Shown here piece after piece: positions 31,876 through 41,109 of a stretch of DNA of 46,705 bases. Below the pieces are notes generated by a model. The model made no database searches, was not told where the DNA came from, and saw only the letters and a program-made list of their open reading frames with translations. A program made the position numbers and the translations under genes. How positions within the stretch are numbered: the first letter of the stretch is position 1; every line of letters starts with the position of its first letter. This DNA comes from Armatimonadota bacterium (GTDB lineage: Bacteria; Armatimonadota; UBA5829): the NCBI GenBank assembly GCA_026392045.1, contig JAPLCU010000126.1:1-46705 (forward strand). The letters run 5' to 3'.

Positions 31876-32292
31876 CTATGCCTTTCCAATTCCAATGGCT
31901 TCATTGATCATGGATTTTGTCGCGTTCAGCGCCGTAACATTTGCTTCATAAGCACGGGTCGCTGATATCATATCAACCATCTCTTCCACCACGTTAATGT
32001 CCGGCATCTGCACGTTTCCGTTCGCATCAGCATCCGGGTGACCCGGCATGTTAACGCTGCGAGTAGCGCCGTCAGATGTCACACCATCGACCCTTACGCC
32101 GCCATTGGTAACCTGGTTACCTAAGGCATCTTCGTAGGCCGCCCTAAATGTGACGTGCTGACGCTTGTAAGGTCCGCCCTCGGGTGTGCGGGTAGTCTCA
32201 GCGTTGGCGATGTTATTTGCAACAGCATCCATACGCACGCGTTGGGCATAAATCCCCGACGCACTTATGTCGAATGAGGAAAAAGTTCCCAT
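31876..32292 (-). CDS. flgC: flagellar proximal rod protein FlgC
   Basis: 138 residues. The N-terminal rod motif (FSSFDISASGIYAQRVRMDA, then VANNIANAETTRTPEGGPYK) and the C-terminal motif (MPDINVVEEMVDMISATRAY, then EANVTALNATKSMINEAI) are typical. It is part of the proximal rod with FlgB. AGGTGA precedes the ATG; it lies six bases after flgB. Confidence 0.96.
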   Translation of the reverse strand: MGTFSSFDISASGIYAQRVRMDAVANNIANAETTRTPEGGPYKRQHVTFRAAYEDALGNQVTNGGVRVDGVTSDGATRSVNMPGHPDADANGNVQMPDINVVEEMVDMISATRAYEANVTALNATKSMINEAIGIGKA

Positions 32293-32298
32293 TTATCA

Positions 32299-32679
32299 TC
32301 ACCTACCTTGGATTGCGGAGCGAAGCATGACTGCTCTTGCCTCAAGAATCGTGGCCGTCGCCTTGTATTTCAGCGAATTCTTGGCCAGATCAGCAATTTC
32401 CGCGTCGATATTGACATTGTTTCCGTCCGCCCTTGCCGGACTCTGCATATCAGTCAGACTTATAGGTTCAAGCTCATTGAGAGCCTGGCGGCGGTCGTGG
32501 CCGCTTTCACCATTCATTATGGCCCGAAGCTCATCTTCAAACGCAACGTAACTACGCTTGTAGCCAGGTGTCTCTACATTAGCTATATTGTTCGATATAG
32601 CCCGTTGGCGAAGCGCGCTCGCGTCAAGTGTCTTGGCTAGTGATTTTGATGTCACATCACTCAGAAAGTCTAGTGCCAT
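32299..32679 (-). CDS. flgB: flagellar proximal rod protein FlgB
   Basis: 126 residues from the ATG at 32679 (MALDFLSDVTSKSLAKTLDA), with GGGGGGA upstream. The motif RQRAISNNIANVETPGYKRS and the C-terminal IDAEIADLAKNSLKYKATAT identify FlgB. An upstream in-frame extension of 18 codons lacks an SD. It is the first flagellar gene after mreD and may start the flagellar transcript or be read through from mreBCD. Confidence 0.95.
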   Translation of the reverse strand: MALDFLSDVTSKSLAKTLDASALRQRAISNNIANVETPGYKRSYVAFEDELRAIMNGESGHDRRQALNELEPISLTDMQSPARADGNNVNIDAEIADLAKNSLKYKATATILEARAVMLRSAIQGR

Positions 32680-32737
32680 AGAATCCCCCCTTTCTGCCGC
32701 AGCGCTTATTAGCAATTTGCGTACCAGGGGCATAATA

Positions 32738-32828
32738 GTTTTGAGGTTTGAGTTATGAGTTTTGAGTTAGGGAAGGAAGAGATTAGTTTTGAGGTTTGAG
32801 GTTTGAGGTTTGAGTTATGAGTTGGGGA
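32738..32828. repeat. GTTTGAG tandem tracts between mreD and flgB
   Basis: Two blocks of 7-8-nt units (GGTTTGA, GTTTTGA, GTTATGA) interrupted by GGGAAGGAAGAGA. They fill most of the 164-nt gap between mreD and flgB. No promoter is convincing inside the tract. Confidence 0.65.
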
Positions 32829-32843
32829 AGGGATTGTTGAAAG

Positions 32844-33338
32844 TTATAGCCTTGCATTGACTAGCTTGTTTTTTCGGCGGTTGTCGAATTGCCGTATTGC
32901 CAGATAGAGAAGAAATGTGAAGATAGCATTGAGAATGCACTGGCCTGCCAATACGCCGAGGACCTTAGAAAGCTCCAGACGGGGGTTAAAGAGTTGAAAG
33001 AGACCACCACAGACGGCTGTCAGCCACAGAACAGAAAAAGTAGGCACTATTGCGTTCTCGCTGAAGAGTCTTGTTGATACTAAGCCCGCGATGAAGCCGG
33101 TAATGGCGCGAGTGGCGATAAAGCTGCCTACCGTAAGACCCACAGAGCATCCATGGATCAAACCCGCAATGAACCCGAGCGTTACGCCGAACTCCGGGTC
33201 TTGGGCAAGTGCATAGGCGATCAACACCACCAAAACGAGATCCGGCATCGCCCCAAAAATAGAGATGGATATGGGAAGATTGCCTTGTATTCCGGCTGCC
33301 AGAAAAAGGCATATTGTGGGCCAAATATATCTAATCAT
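32844..33338 (-). CDS. mreD: rod shape-determining protein MreD
   Basis: 164 residues and strongly hydrophobic, with five to six membrane helices. Patterns such as MPDLVLVVLIAYALAQDPEF and FGVTLGFIAGLIHGC match the MreD family, a membrane partner of MreC and the elongasome. The ATG overlaps the mreC stop (ATGA). Assignment is helped by position after mreC, since MreD sequences are poorly conserved. Confidence 0.88.
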   Translation of the reverse strand: MIRYIWPTICLFLAAGIQGNLPISISIFGAMPDLVLVVLIAYALAQDPEFGVTLGFIAGLIHGCSVGLTVGSFIATRAITGFIAGLVSTRLFSENAIVPTFSVLWLTAVCGGLFQLFNPRLELSKVLGVLAGQCILNAIFTFLLYLAIRQFDNRRKNKLVNARL

Positions 33339-34168
33339 TGCGCTGCGCTCTGCCCGATTCCGGCGATAAAGACGGTTTCGACCTGTTCAAATCTTACACT
33401 GGGTGCGATCAGCGCAGAGGTAGTGACGCCGCCGGTATCTCGAATCACCCTCACTACCCGTCCGATAGGCAGTCCCTTTGGAATCACTTTGCCCATACCT
33501 GACGACACAACGATATCGTTCGCTATAACATCGGCGTCCTTAGGCAGATACGTCAACACAAGATACTCGGACCCCTGCCCTCGCACGATACCCGAGCAGC
33601 GCGATCTCTGCACGGTGCCGCCGACAGCGCTGTCCAAGTCGGTCAGGGAAACCATCTGAGCTGTGAACGGGTCGATATCCACAATCTGCCCTATAAGGCC
33701 GAGATGATTGAAAACGGCCGAACCCTTTTCAACCCCTTTTCTGCTGCCGCAATTTAGCGTAGCGGTGTCGAACCAGCTGCTTTCGCTGTGGGAGATAACT
33801 TCTGCTGCGGTCATTTTCAGAGGGGATATCTGCTTTAAGCCTAAAGCCTTACGCAATGAAAGATTCTCAAAAGCCGCCTCACGGAGACGTGCATTGTCCA
33901 TTTGCAGGCTGCGGACCTGCTCGCGAAGGCGAGCGTTTTCTTTCAGAATTGAGGAAGTTGGCCTAAGCACTCGTTTCAGCCAGCCGCCCACGCCAAATAC
34001 AGCGTGCGCGGCGCTTTCGATAGGGGCGAGTATGGAGCTGATAGCATCCTGCACAAAGAAAGATTTGCCCGTTTCGAGCCCTCGGTTCTGTGCGAAGCCA
34101 ATGAGCATGCCCAGGCACACCAGAACAGCAAGTGTAGTTATTGTTTTATTGCGCAGGAAATTAAACAT
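33335..34168 (-). CDS. mreC: rod shape-determining protein MreC
   Basis: 277 residues. An N-terminal membrane anchor (ITTLAVLVCLGMLIGFAQ) is followed by a coiled coil (ILKENARLREQVRSLQMDNA, then RLREAAFENLSLRKAL) and the beta-rich periplasmic domain (AAEVISHSESSWFDTATLNC, GSRKGVEKGSAVFNHLGLIG). MreC links MreB filaments to wall synthesis enzymes. Length and domain order are normal. It follows mreB after 27 bases. Confidence 0.95.
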   Translation of the reverse strand: MFNFLRNKTITTLAVLVCLGMLIGFAQNRGLETGKSFFVQDAISSILAPIESAAHAVFGVGGWLKRVLRPTSSILKENARLREQVRSLQMDNARLREAAFENLSLRKALGLKQISPLKMTAAEVISHSESSWFDTATLNCGSRKGVEKGSAVFNHLGLIGQIVDIDPFTAQMVSLTDLDSAVGGTVQRSRCSGIVRGQGSEYLVLTYLPKDADVIANDIVVSSGMGKVIPKGLPIGRVVRVIRDTGGVTTSALIAPSVRFEQVETVFIAGIGQSAAQ

Positions 34169-34195
34169 CTCTTATATATTCGCCCCAGCAAAGAC

Positions 34196-35260
34196 CTAGT
34201 TGTTAGACCGATAACGTCGAACGCCGTTGGAACAAAGCAACGCCTTTTTGAGGGCCGGATTAGTTTCAGATTCTTCCAATGCTTTTGCGGTTCCCAAGAC
34301 AACGCAGCTCAGTGGATCAGGGGCAATATGAACCGGCATTGCGGTCTCGAAGTTGATCAACGCGTCCAATCCCTTAAGCAGCGCGCCGCCGCCGGCAAGC
34401 ACGATTCCGCGCTCCATAATATCTGCCGAAAGTTCGGGCGGAGTCAGCTCCAGAGTCAGTTTTATAGCCTCAACAATTTCCATCAGCGGATCGTGAATAG
34501 CCTCGCGAATTTCCTGGCTGGTGAGCACGGCGCTTCGCGGCAGACCTGTAATAAGGTCTCTTCCGCGCACCTCCATGGTCATTTCTTCTTCAAGCTGATA
34601 GGCTGATCCGATTTCAAGCTTGACTTCTTCTGCGGTTCTATCACCGATTAGCAGATTGTAGACTCTGCGCACATAAGCAACGATCGCTTCATCTATCTCA
34701 TCACCAGCAACTCGTATCGAGCGGCTTGTGACAATACCTCCAAGTGAGATAACTGCGACCTCGCTGGTGCCGCCACCGATATCGACTATCATGCTGCCGG
34801 TCGGTTCGCTAACAGGAAGCCCGGCTCCAATGGCTGCGGCAAATGGCTCTTCGAGAGTATATGCTTCGGATGCGCCAGCCTTCATGGTGGCTTCTTTGAC
34901 CGCACGCCACTCCACTTCAGTGACGCCCGACGGAATTCCAACAACCACCCGCGGACCAAAAAACGCATTGTGCCGCACAACTTTTCTTATAAAACCGCCC
35001 AACATTTGCTGGGTCTGGTCGAAATCCGCTATGACGCCGTCTTTCAACGGACGAATAGCAATAATGCTCCCCGGGGTTCGCCCAAGCATCCGCTTCGCCT
35101 CTTCACCAACAGCCAATACCTTTCTCGACTGCGTATCCAGCGCAATAACGCTGGGTTCACGAAGAAGAATACCCTTACCGCGAACGTGTATCAGGGTGTT
35201 TGCCGTACCCAAGTCAATGCCGATAGCTTTGGAAAATCTGCTGAAAATTTTTAATGCCAT
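34196..35260 (-). CDS. mreB: rod shape-determining actin homologue MreB
   Basis: 354 residues from the ATG at 35260 ([20 protein letters not shown]). It is a bacterial actin that organises lateral wall synthesis. The phosphate-1 motif [13 protein letters not shown], the phosphate-2 motif [20 protein letters not shown] and the adenosine motif [18 protein letters not shown] are intact. The reading frame is open for 29 more codons upstream (GTG at 35347), but family alignment favours MALKIF, although the SD there is weak. Finding mreBCD directly upstream of and co-oriented with the flagellar operon is unusual and suggests possible co-transcription. Confidence 0.95.
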   Translation of the reverse strand: MALKIFSRFSKAIGIDLGTANTLIHVRGKGILLREPSVIALDTQSRKVLAVGEEAKRMLGRTPGSIIAIRPLKDGVIADFDQTQQMLGGFIRKVVRHNAFFGPRVVVGIPSGVTEVEWRAVKEATMKAGASEAYTLEEPFAAAIGAGLPVSEPTGSMIVDIGGGTSEVAVISLGGIVTSRSIRVAGDEIDEAIVAYVRRVYNLLIGDRTAEEVKLEIGSAYQLEEEMTMEVRGRDLITGLPRSAVLTSQEIREAIHDPLMEIVEAIKLTLELTPPELSADIMERGIVLAGGGALLKGLDALINFETAMPVHIAPDPLSCVVLGTAKALEESETNPALKKALLCSNGVRRYRSNN

Positions 35261-35352
35261 CTGGTCTAGATAGAAACCGCCTTCCATAATAAGCGAGTCG
35301 TTAGGCAATTTTGCCCTTTTTGGAGCAAAATATCGGAACCTACTCACAGTAG

Positions 35353-35381
35353 ACTATATCATACCACAAAAGTCCAGTCAG
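35353..35381 (-). promoter_or_regulatory. possible sigma-70 promoter upstream of mreB
   Basis: CTGACT (-35, four of six matches), 17-nt spacer, TATAGT (-10, five of six). It lies about 93 nt upstream of the mreB ATG and could start transcription of mreBCD and possibly the flagellar genes. This is a pattern match only. Confidence 0.35.
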
Positions 35382-35471
35382 TTTCGAGTGCGAAATTACC
35401 AATATTTTTCTTGGGGGGTTGGGGGCTGGAAGGGAAGAAAGCGGTCCCGAAGTATATCAACGGGCGGATCA

Positions 35472-35553
35472 TCCCGATTAAATCGGGACGCCCGAACATC
35501 GACTTATGACTTATGACTTATGACTTATGACTTATGACTTATGACTTATGACT
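35472..35553. repeat. TCCCGATT palindrome and GACTTAT heptamer tract
   Basis: A 17-nt palindrome (TCCCGATT, A, AATCGGGA) at 35472-35488 is followed by seven perfect GACTTAT units (35501-35549). The tract lies directly after the stop of the zinc-ribbon gene, in its 294-nt gap to mreB. Confidence 0.75.
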
Positions 35554-35554
35554 C

Positions 35555-36781
35555 CTACAGCTCGTCCTGATGCGACAAGTTCTGCCTGACCTCGTTAGCC
35601 TCGGGAGAATGAGGAGCGATTTCTATAATCTTGCCCCACACTTGCTCCGCCTTATCCATCTCATCGCGCTCGTTATACATATAGCCCAGGGAAAGAAGAG
35701 CCGTGACGTCGTTGGGGTCTATCTCAAGAGCTTTGTAATACTCAAGAAACGCCAGATCGTCCTGATCGTTTTCATCGTAAGCCACAGCCAGGTTGCAGCG
35801 ATAGGAACCGTTGTTTGGATCGAGCTTAACCGCTGCAGCAAACTCGCGGATGGCTCCTGCAAGGTCATCTGCCTCAAAGAGAGCGCGTCCGCTGGAATTA
35901 TGCTGAGCAGCTTCGTCTCCTCTAGCCGCGTGTGTTGGGGCTGGTTGGGTCTCTGATGGCTCCTCCTGCCCTCTCTGAGCCTCCCTGACACTATCCAAAC
36001 GGTTCATTGCAGCCCGTGAAGTTCGGGGATCAAACTCACCCGAACCCAGAAGACGACCGCAGTTGCCGCAGTGTCGCCAATTCGGCTGAATGGTTGAGCC
36101 GCAAGCGAGGCAGCTCTGGTGCTGCGAGGACCCGCACTCGGTGCAATAACTCATCCATCTCTGAACCCGAGCGCCACATTGGGCGCACGCAGGGGTGAAC
36201 TGAGCTAACTCCTTGCCGCAGACTATGCAAAAGGTCGATCCAACCGGCGATGACCCGCTGCACTCGGCGCACACCTCCCTCAACTGCTCTCCGCAATTCC
36301 CGCAGAAAACCGCTCGATCATCCACCTTGGAGCCACATTTTGAACACAAACCGTTGCCAGCTGCAATAACAGCGCCAGGCGCTGATTTGGAAACCGAGGC
36401 AGATTTCTCAGCCACAAGCTGCGATATTGCATCAGCGGCCGATTTGAACAAGCTCACATCATAAGACGGAAAATAGACCCTTGCGGTGTCTTTTTCGGAG
36501 ACAGGCTTAGCAAGCTGCAACTCGATATAGCCGCCGGTAGCAGAAGAAATATCCTCCACGCCCTTAATGTCCGCCAAATTGTAAGCATACGCGGCACATC
36601 CGGGGGTCGCCCCGGAATCGCAATCTCTGATAATGAGAACACGCCTATCGGTGGCGGCGATGGCCTCGCCAAAACTGCCCGGCAGTGAGAGCAACACCGT
36701 TTCACCGGCAACAACCTGCCTGTTCAGCTCGTTCTGTAGAGCCATGGACAGCTCTTTTTTCATATCTGCATTTATATTCAA
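35555..36781 (-). CDS. zinc-ribbon and TPR protein with an N-terminal PH-like domain
   Basis: 408 residues from the TTG at 36781, chosen because AAGGAG lies six bases upstream. The N-terminal 120 residues contain VLLSLPGSFGEAIAATDRRV, a pattern of bacterial PH-like domains. Then eight CxxC pairs (about 146-243) make four zinc ribbons. After a disordered linker come about three tetratricopeptide repeats (AGAIREFAAAVKLDPNNGSY ... AFLEYYKALEIDPNDVTALL ... KAEQVWGKIIEIAPHSPEAN). No signal peptide is seen. It looks like a cytoplasmic scaffold or regulatory protein, and its partner is unknown. It lies upstream of mreB in the same direction but is separated by repeats. Confidence 0.75.
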   Translation of the reverse strand: MNINADMKKELSMALQNELNRQVVAGETVLLSLPGSFGEAIAATDRRVLIIRDCDSGATPGCAAYAYNLADIKGVEDISSATGGYIELQLAKPVSEKDTARVYFPSYDVSLFKSAADAISQLVAEKSASVSKSAPGAVIAAGNGLCSKCGSKVDDRAVFCGNCGEQLREVCAECSGSSPVGSTFCIVCGKELAQFTPACAQCGARVQRWMSYCTECGSSQHQSCLACGSTIQPNWRHCGNCGRLLGSGEFDPRTSRAAMNRLDSVREAQRGQEEPSETQPAPTHAARGDEAAQHNSSGRALFEADDLAGAIREFAAAVKLDPNNGSYRCNLAVAYDENDQDDLAFLEYYKALEIDPNDVTALLSLGYMYNERDEMDKAEQVWGKIIEIAPHSPEANEVRQNLSHQDEL

Positions 36782-36871
36782 TGGATTCTCCTTGAGTAAT
36801 AAATCATCATTGCATGTATCTGAAGACAGCATACTAATACAATCAGCCTCTGTCAATAGCTCGCATTGCTT

Positions 36872-36914
36872 TTGAGCATAAATAATTGCCATAGCTATAA
36901 TTGCAGGGTATAAT
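36872..36914 (+). promoter_or_regulatory. two overlapping sigma-70 promoters for the pseudopilin gene
   Basis: TTGCCA, 17-nt spacer, TATAAT (36886-36914), and an upstream overlapping TTGAGC, 18-nt spacer, TATAAT (36872-36901). Both have perfect -10 hexamers. The coding start at 36979 leaves a leader of about 55-70 nt. Confidence 0.7.
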
Positions 36915-36978
36915 AAATCCGATAATCAGACTAAGCATATTTTCCCAAGTTATAGTTTTTTAGAAGGTAGTAATTATT

Positions 36979-37647
36979 ATGGCACAAAGAAAATCGGGGT
37001 TCTCTTTAATCGAACTCTTAGTAGTTATCGGGATCATTGCTATTTTGGCGGCCATACTGTTTCCGATGCTCCTCAAAGCACAGGAACGTTCCAAAATGAT
37101 GAGCTGCCTGAGTAATCTTAAGCAACTGGGTAATGCAGTAATCGCTTACCGCAGCGACAATAATGGCTACATGCCAAATCCGGGTTGGTGGACTCAGGTA
37201 CATTGCCCTGAAATGGCTGGTTGCCCAGATTGGTGCGGATCAAACGGCACCGGCGTGGCAATTTACTTGGAACAGGGCTCAATCTGGCCCTATACTAAGA
37301 ACAAAAAAATCTACTCATGCGATACCGACAAAACGAAGCCTCACGGCTACGCAAAAACCAATGGTATTTGGCCACTCTCTTATTCTATGTTATACGCCCT
37401 CCATAGAGTGAACCCGGATAACAACGCTCAAATAAAGAAGAATTCCAGATGCTTACTTTTCATTCACGAGGCCGCAGCAACAGTCAATGATGGAGATTTC
37501 TTGCCAAGTGCGCAGGATATTCCCAGCGCTGTTCACTACGATGGCACTACGGTAGTATACGTAGACGGCCACGCTGTCTGGAAAACTGCAATAGCTCTGA
37601 GACAAGAATACGCTGATGGATACTGGAACACTGGGCATCAGTTATGA
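36979..37647 (+). CDS. type II secretion/pilus-like pseudopilin (N-methylation motif)
   Basis: 222 residues. The prepilin signal is clear: KSG then FSLIELLVVIGIIAILAAIL, with cleavage after Gly7 and the conserved Glu at +5. The helix continues as LFPMLLKAQERSKMMSCLSN and then LKQLGNAVIAYRSDNNGYMP. This is the N-terminal form used by pseudopilins of Planctomycetes and Armatimonadota. The C-terminal part contains AVHYDGTTVVYVDGHAV, the H-X9-DG-type ending of DUF1559-like proteins. These phyla often have many such genes, and the function of individual ones is unknown. A good promoter precedes it and a terminator follows, so it is probably monocistronic. Confidence 0.88.
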   Translation: MAQRKSGFSLIELLVVIGIIAILAAILFPMLLKAQERSKMMSCLSNLKQLGNAVIAYRSDNNGYMPNPGWWTQVHCPEMAGCPDWCGSNGTGVAIYLEQGSIWPYTKNKKIYSCDTDKTKPHGYAKTNGIWPLSYSMLYALHRVNPDNNAQIKKNSRCLLFIHEAAATVNDGDFLPSAQDIPSAVHYDGTTVVYVDGHAVWKTAIALRQEYADGYWNTGHQL

Positions 37648-37684
37648 TATTTTGAGAAACTTGTCCTCAAAACAAATGAACCAA

Positions 37685-37709
37685 CAGCCCCGTCACACCG
37701 TCGGGGCTG
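37685..37709. terminator. intrinsic terminator between pseudopilin and histidine kinase genes
   Basis: CAGCCCCG and CGGGGCTG form an 8-bp stem around a 9-nt loop, followed by ATTTCTAATT on the plus strand. It ends the pseudopilin transcript and lies at the end of the convergent kinase gene. Confidence 0.7.
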
Positions 37710-37713
37710 ATTT

Positions 37714-39525
37714 CTAATTACCGGCCTCATCTATTTCAGAATTACTCAAGGGCGGCATATGTGTTGGGCGCATACCCGGCTGATTGAGACGGTTCTTACC
37801 AAGCATGCCATCTTGGTCGACTTCGCCCACAAACTGCGGTGGACACTTTGGCAGCTCAAAGCTAAATTGCGAGCCGTTCCCTACCTCACTCTCCACCCAC
37901 ACCTTGCCTCCGTGCGCTTCCACAAGGTGCTTCACAAGATAGAGACCTATTCCCGTGCCTCCAACCTTGCGGGTGTCGCGGTTATCGATGCGATGGAACC
38001 TGTCGAAGACTTTTGCCAGTTGCTCTTTTGAAATACCAATGCCGGTGTCGGCAACGCTCACTCGCACAACTCCATCAATCTTATGACCAGAGATAGTGAT
38101 TACTCCGCCTTTTGGAGAATACTTCACTGCGTTGTTGATGAGATTGGTTAGAATCTGGTCGATCTTGTCTCGATCTCCCACAATAACGGGTAAATCCGGG
38201 TCCATTTCTATCTGAAAATCATGATTGGTCGAATAGGACTTTTGCGCGATTACAACCTTCTCCACAATATCTGCCACCCGCACCGGCGATGGATTAAGAT
38301 CCAAAGCTCGCCCGGCCTCTATGCGAGACACGTTCAATAGATCGTTGATAAGCCTGATCAAGCGGTCGCATTCCTGATCTATAATCGTATAAAACTCATG
38401 TATGGTGTCCGTGTCATAATAGGGGTCGGTGTCCTGAAGCAGCGTAGAAATAAAGCCCTTAATTGATGTGAGCGGGGTTCTGAGTTCATGGCTCACGGTG
38501 GAAACAAACGCGGTTTTCATACGATCGATGCTGCGAATATCGGTGATATCGTTGAAAATGGCGACCACACCGATCTTGGACTGATTCTCATCGCGCACTA
38601 TTGCAGTCTGCACCTGATAAAAGCGCTCTTCCAATTCCTCGCTCTTGTAATCAGGAACGATGACCTCTTCCTGAATCTCGCCTTCCTCAAAAGCTTTAAT
38701 CAAGACATTCCTTACGGCATTGTCTTCGATTACATCCTTATAGTTGCCGATGATCCTCGCGCCCTGATCTATATTGAGCATATCGCGCGCGGATGGGTTC
38801 ATCTGCATAACCCTGCCGCTGTTATGAACCATGATGATTCCCGCAAAAACGCTCTCAAAGACGTGTTCGAGTTCTCTTTTCTCTTTGACGATCTCGCGAT
38901 ACATCTGAGCGCTCGCAATGACCGATGAAGCGTTGCGCGCGAGGCGATCCAAGAGAATAAGGTCCTCTTGTATAAACTCATTGCCGAAGCGCTTGTTGAA
39001 GACCCAAAGCACGCCTATTGCCTTATGCTCGACAACTTTGTTGGTGTCCTCATCGCGCTTTTCAATGAAGAGCGGTACGCACACGCCGTTCACAATACCA
39101 ATAAGGCTCACAATTTCCTTGCCGGTAATGGGGTCGTTTACGGCATCGTGTACAATAACAGGTTTCTGGTTCCTGAAGACTTCGCCGGACACACCCTTTG
39201 TAGCAAGAATTCTAAACTGCCTGATCTGATCATCGGGAATGCCAATTGCGGGTTTTGCGGCCTGAAGCTCGTCGGAGTCTTGGTCATAAAGCATGAAAGC
39301 GCACTTATCAGCCTGCAGAATCATGCTGATCCTGGCAACAAGACGCTTGAGGGTATCGTCTATATCACTTAGCGGAGGGGGACTTGCGGCGGCATCAAGC
39401 TCCTTGATGCGGTCTTCCAGACGATTTCTGGCCTGCTCAAGAGCGCTTATGGCGGAATCTTTTTCTCTTAGCTGCTTTTCAAGTTCGAAAACCCTTGTTT
39501 GCAGGGGCTGTTCGTTATCGCGCAA
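37714..39525 (-). CDS. cytoplasmic GAF-PAS sensor histidine kinase
   Basis: About 603 residues from the TTG at 39525. Order: coiled coil (about 1-45), GAF domain (about 55-205), PAS domain (about 220-330), then the kinase core with the H-box VSTVSHELRTPLTSIKGF (His346), N-box DQILTNLINNAVKYSPKGG, and the ATP-binding ADTGIGIS and GGTGIGLYLVKHLVEAHGGK motifs. No membrane helix is seen, so it senses an intracellular signal. A promoter covers the codons before this TTG, so a longer start (GTG at 39603) would fall inside the promoter. The SD is a modest GAGG. No response regulator gene is adjacent, so the partner is unknown. Confidence 0.9.
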   Translation of the reverse strand: MRDNEQPLQTRVFELEKQLREKDSAISALEQARNRLEDRIKELDAAASPPPLSDIDDTLKRLVARISMILQADKCAFMLYDQDSDELQAAKPAIGIPDDQIRQFRILATKGVSGEVFRNQKPVIVHDAVNDPITGKEIVSLIGIVNGVCVPLFIEKRDEDTNKVVEHKAIGVLWVFNKRFGNEFIQEDLILLDRLARNASSVIASAQMYREIVKEKRELEHVFESVFAGIIMVHNSGRVMQMNPSARDMLNIDQGARIIGNYKDVIEDNAVRNVLIKAFEEGEIQEEVIVPDYKSEELEERFYQVQTAIVRDENQSKIGVVAIFNDITDIRSIDRMKTAFVSTVSHELRTPLTSIKGFISTLLQDTDPYYDTDTIHEFYTIIDQECDRLIRLINDLLNVSRIEAGRALDLNPSPVRVADIVEKVVIAQKSYSTNHDFQIEMDPDLPVIVGDRDKIDQILTNLINNAVKYSPKGGVITISGHKIDGVVRVSVADTGIGISKEQLAKVFDRFHRIDNRDTRKVGGTGIGLYLVKHLVEAHGGKVWVESEVGNGSQFSFELPKCPPQFVGEVDQDGMLGKNRLNQPGMRPTHMPPLSNSEIDEAGN

Positions 39526-39579
39526 TAATTCAATACCTCGCCTGGCTCTCGCCCCGACAACACTTGGGCTATGACACGA

Positions 39580-39608
39580 ATTATAGCACAGCGCATCAAA
39601 CACGGCAA
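39580..39608 (-). promoter_or_regulatory. sigma-70 promoter of the histidine kinase gene
   Basis: TTGCCG (-35), 17-nt spacer, TATAAT (-10). Transcription would begin near 39572, about 47 nt before the chosen TTG start. Confidence 0.65.
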
Positions 39609-39720
39609 TACCAGGGAACAGGTTACAGGGAACAGGGAATAGAAGGGAGGCGTCCTGCTAAGCAATGTATTTATTTCAAGTGATGTTTGGGGCCGGAGAC
39701 CCCCTGAGATCAACTTTACG

Positions 39721-41109
39721 CTAATACTTAACATCTCCCTGATTCACCACCAAAGGGGCTTTGTATATCTTTGAAAGCATTTCTTTGTCCATCTTCTTTG
39801 GCCCCATATTTCCCGTCCAACTTACGAAAAACGCCCACCTTGCGCCGAACCTGTGCATCTTCGCAACATCGGGCACGCCGCCGAACTCGGTGATGGCGAG
39901 AAGTTTTTTTCCGTCGAAGCGTTTGATGAGATCGTCCCAATTGCCGCTCAATGGGTCGCTGGTGTCGGCGGGATAAGCATCGACTCCCACCACATCCACA
40001 TACGCATCGCCAGGATACCATTCCTGCTTCACGCAATTGTGCACCCAGATGAGATTGTGAAGGCCGTGGTGATTTGTGAGGCGATCGAACATAATTTTCC
40101 AGAGCTTGATGTAGGATTCCGGTCCTTTCGCTCCCCACCAAAACCATCCTCCCTCAGCCTCGTGGAGCGGACGCCATAGCACGGGAATATCCGCATCGGC
40201 GAACTTCTTGAGCTGCACAGCAATGGCGTCGATATCGCTGATAAGCATCTTATAGTCATCCGAATTTAAATTGTCGAGGACAGTCTTAATATCGAACTTG
40301 GTCGCTTTCGTGTAAAATCCACTGTACCAGGGGTTTGCGGGGGTATCCAGCAGACCGCTGGGCGAGTTCCAATGCCAGCACATTGTTATTATCTGACCTG
40401 CTTTCGCGCTCTTTATAAGTTTCTCGACAAGGCCATTTGGGTTAGCGCCGCGCGCAATGCGTGATGGGGTGTAATCCATAAAATCGCCGCCCAAAATTGC
40501 AGGGGTCTTGCCGGTTACCTCACGAATATATTCGCATTCCGACTGATCGAACTGCCCCGAGAGCGTTTTCGAGCCATATTGCCCCGCAAGATAGCTCATC
40601 AGGGCGTGCGTGCGAGGAGTGGCCTTGTGGTCTGCGAGGGTCTCAGGAAGCTTCTGAGGCTTCTTAGAAGCGATTGCGGGTGTCAGCTCGACATAGTCGA
40701 CATCGTACCAGCCCCACCCTTTCTCGATTGCGATTTTATTTAGACCCTGCTGCAATTCAACTTTGCCTACGTAGACCGCGGCAAACTCCGCCCCGGTCTT
40801 AGCGAACATACCCGAGGATTTTGCGCCATTGACGGCAAGCTCAAAACCCTTTTCACCGTTAGATGCGCTGTAGCGAATACGCACCTCATAAAGTCCAGCT
40901 TTCGCCTGCACTTTCATGACCACTTTATCGTCCGCTTTATCAAAGCCGGTGACATAGCCCGTACCCGAGAAACCAGATATGTTCGTCGACACCTGCGTGC
41001 CGATTTGCTCCCCGCTCTCCGCCTCAATTCGTATTGATTTGGAAGACGCAGCAATCGATAATGACGCAACCAATATGACTAAAACAACTCCAATTAACAC
41101 AAAACGCAT
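39721..41109 (-). CDS. secreted GH26 glycoside hydrolase with CBM35-like domain (putative beta-mannanase)
   Basis: 462 residues. The signal peptide (FVLIGVVLVILVASLSIAAS) is followed by a carbohydrate-binding domain of the CBM35/CBM6 type (about 25-142: RIEAESGEQIGTQVS ... VDYVEL). The GH26 TIM barrel follows, with acid/base Glu317 in RPLHEAEGGWFWWG and nucleophile Glu408 in ITEFGG. GH26 enzymes mostly cut beta-1,4-mannan. The ATG at 41109 has GGGTGAG just upstream; an in-frame TTG four codons earlier is less likely. The gene is isolated, with no other mannan-use genes adjacent. Confidence 0.9.
   Translation of the reverse strand: MRFVLIGVVLVILVASLSIAASSKSIRIEAESGEQIGTQVSTNISGFSGTGYVTGFDKADDKVVMKVQAKAGLYEVRIRYSASNGEKGFELAVNGAKSSGMFAKTGAEFAAVYVGKVELQQGLNKIAIEKGWGWYDVDYVELTPAIASKKPQKLPETLADHKATPRTHALMSYLAGQYGSKTLSGQFDQSECEYIREVTGKTPAILGGDFMDYTPSRIARGANPNGLVEKLIKSAKAGQIITMCWHWNSPSGLLDTPANPWYSGFYTKATKFDIKTVLDNLNSDDYKMLISDIDAIAVQLKKFADADIPVLWRPLHEAEGGWFWWGAKGPESYIKLWKIMFDRLTNHHGLHNLIWVHNCVKQEWYPGDAYVDVVGVDAYPADTSDPLSGNWDDLIKRFDGKKLLAITEFGGVPDVAKMHRFGARWAFFVSWTGNMGPKKMDKEMLSKIYKAPLVVNQGDVKY

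Noticed and set aside
39660-39720. GGGG...CCCC stem after the GH26 gene as a terminator
   Set aside because: The stem is only four base pairs with a long loop and no following T run on the minus strand.
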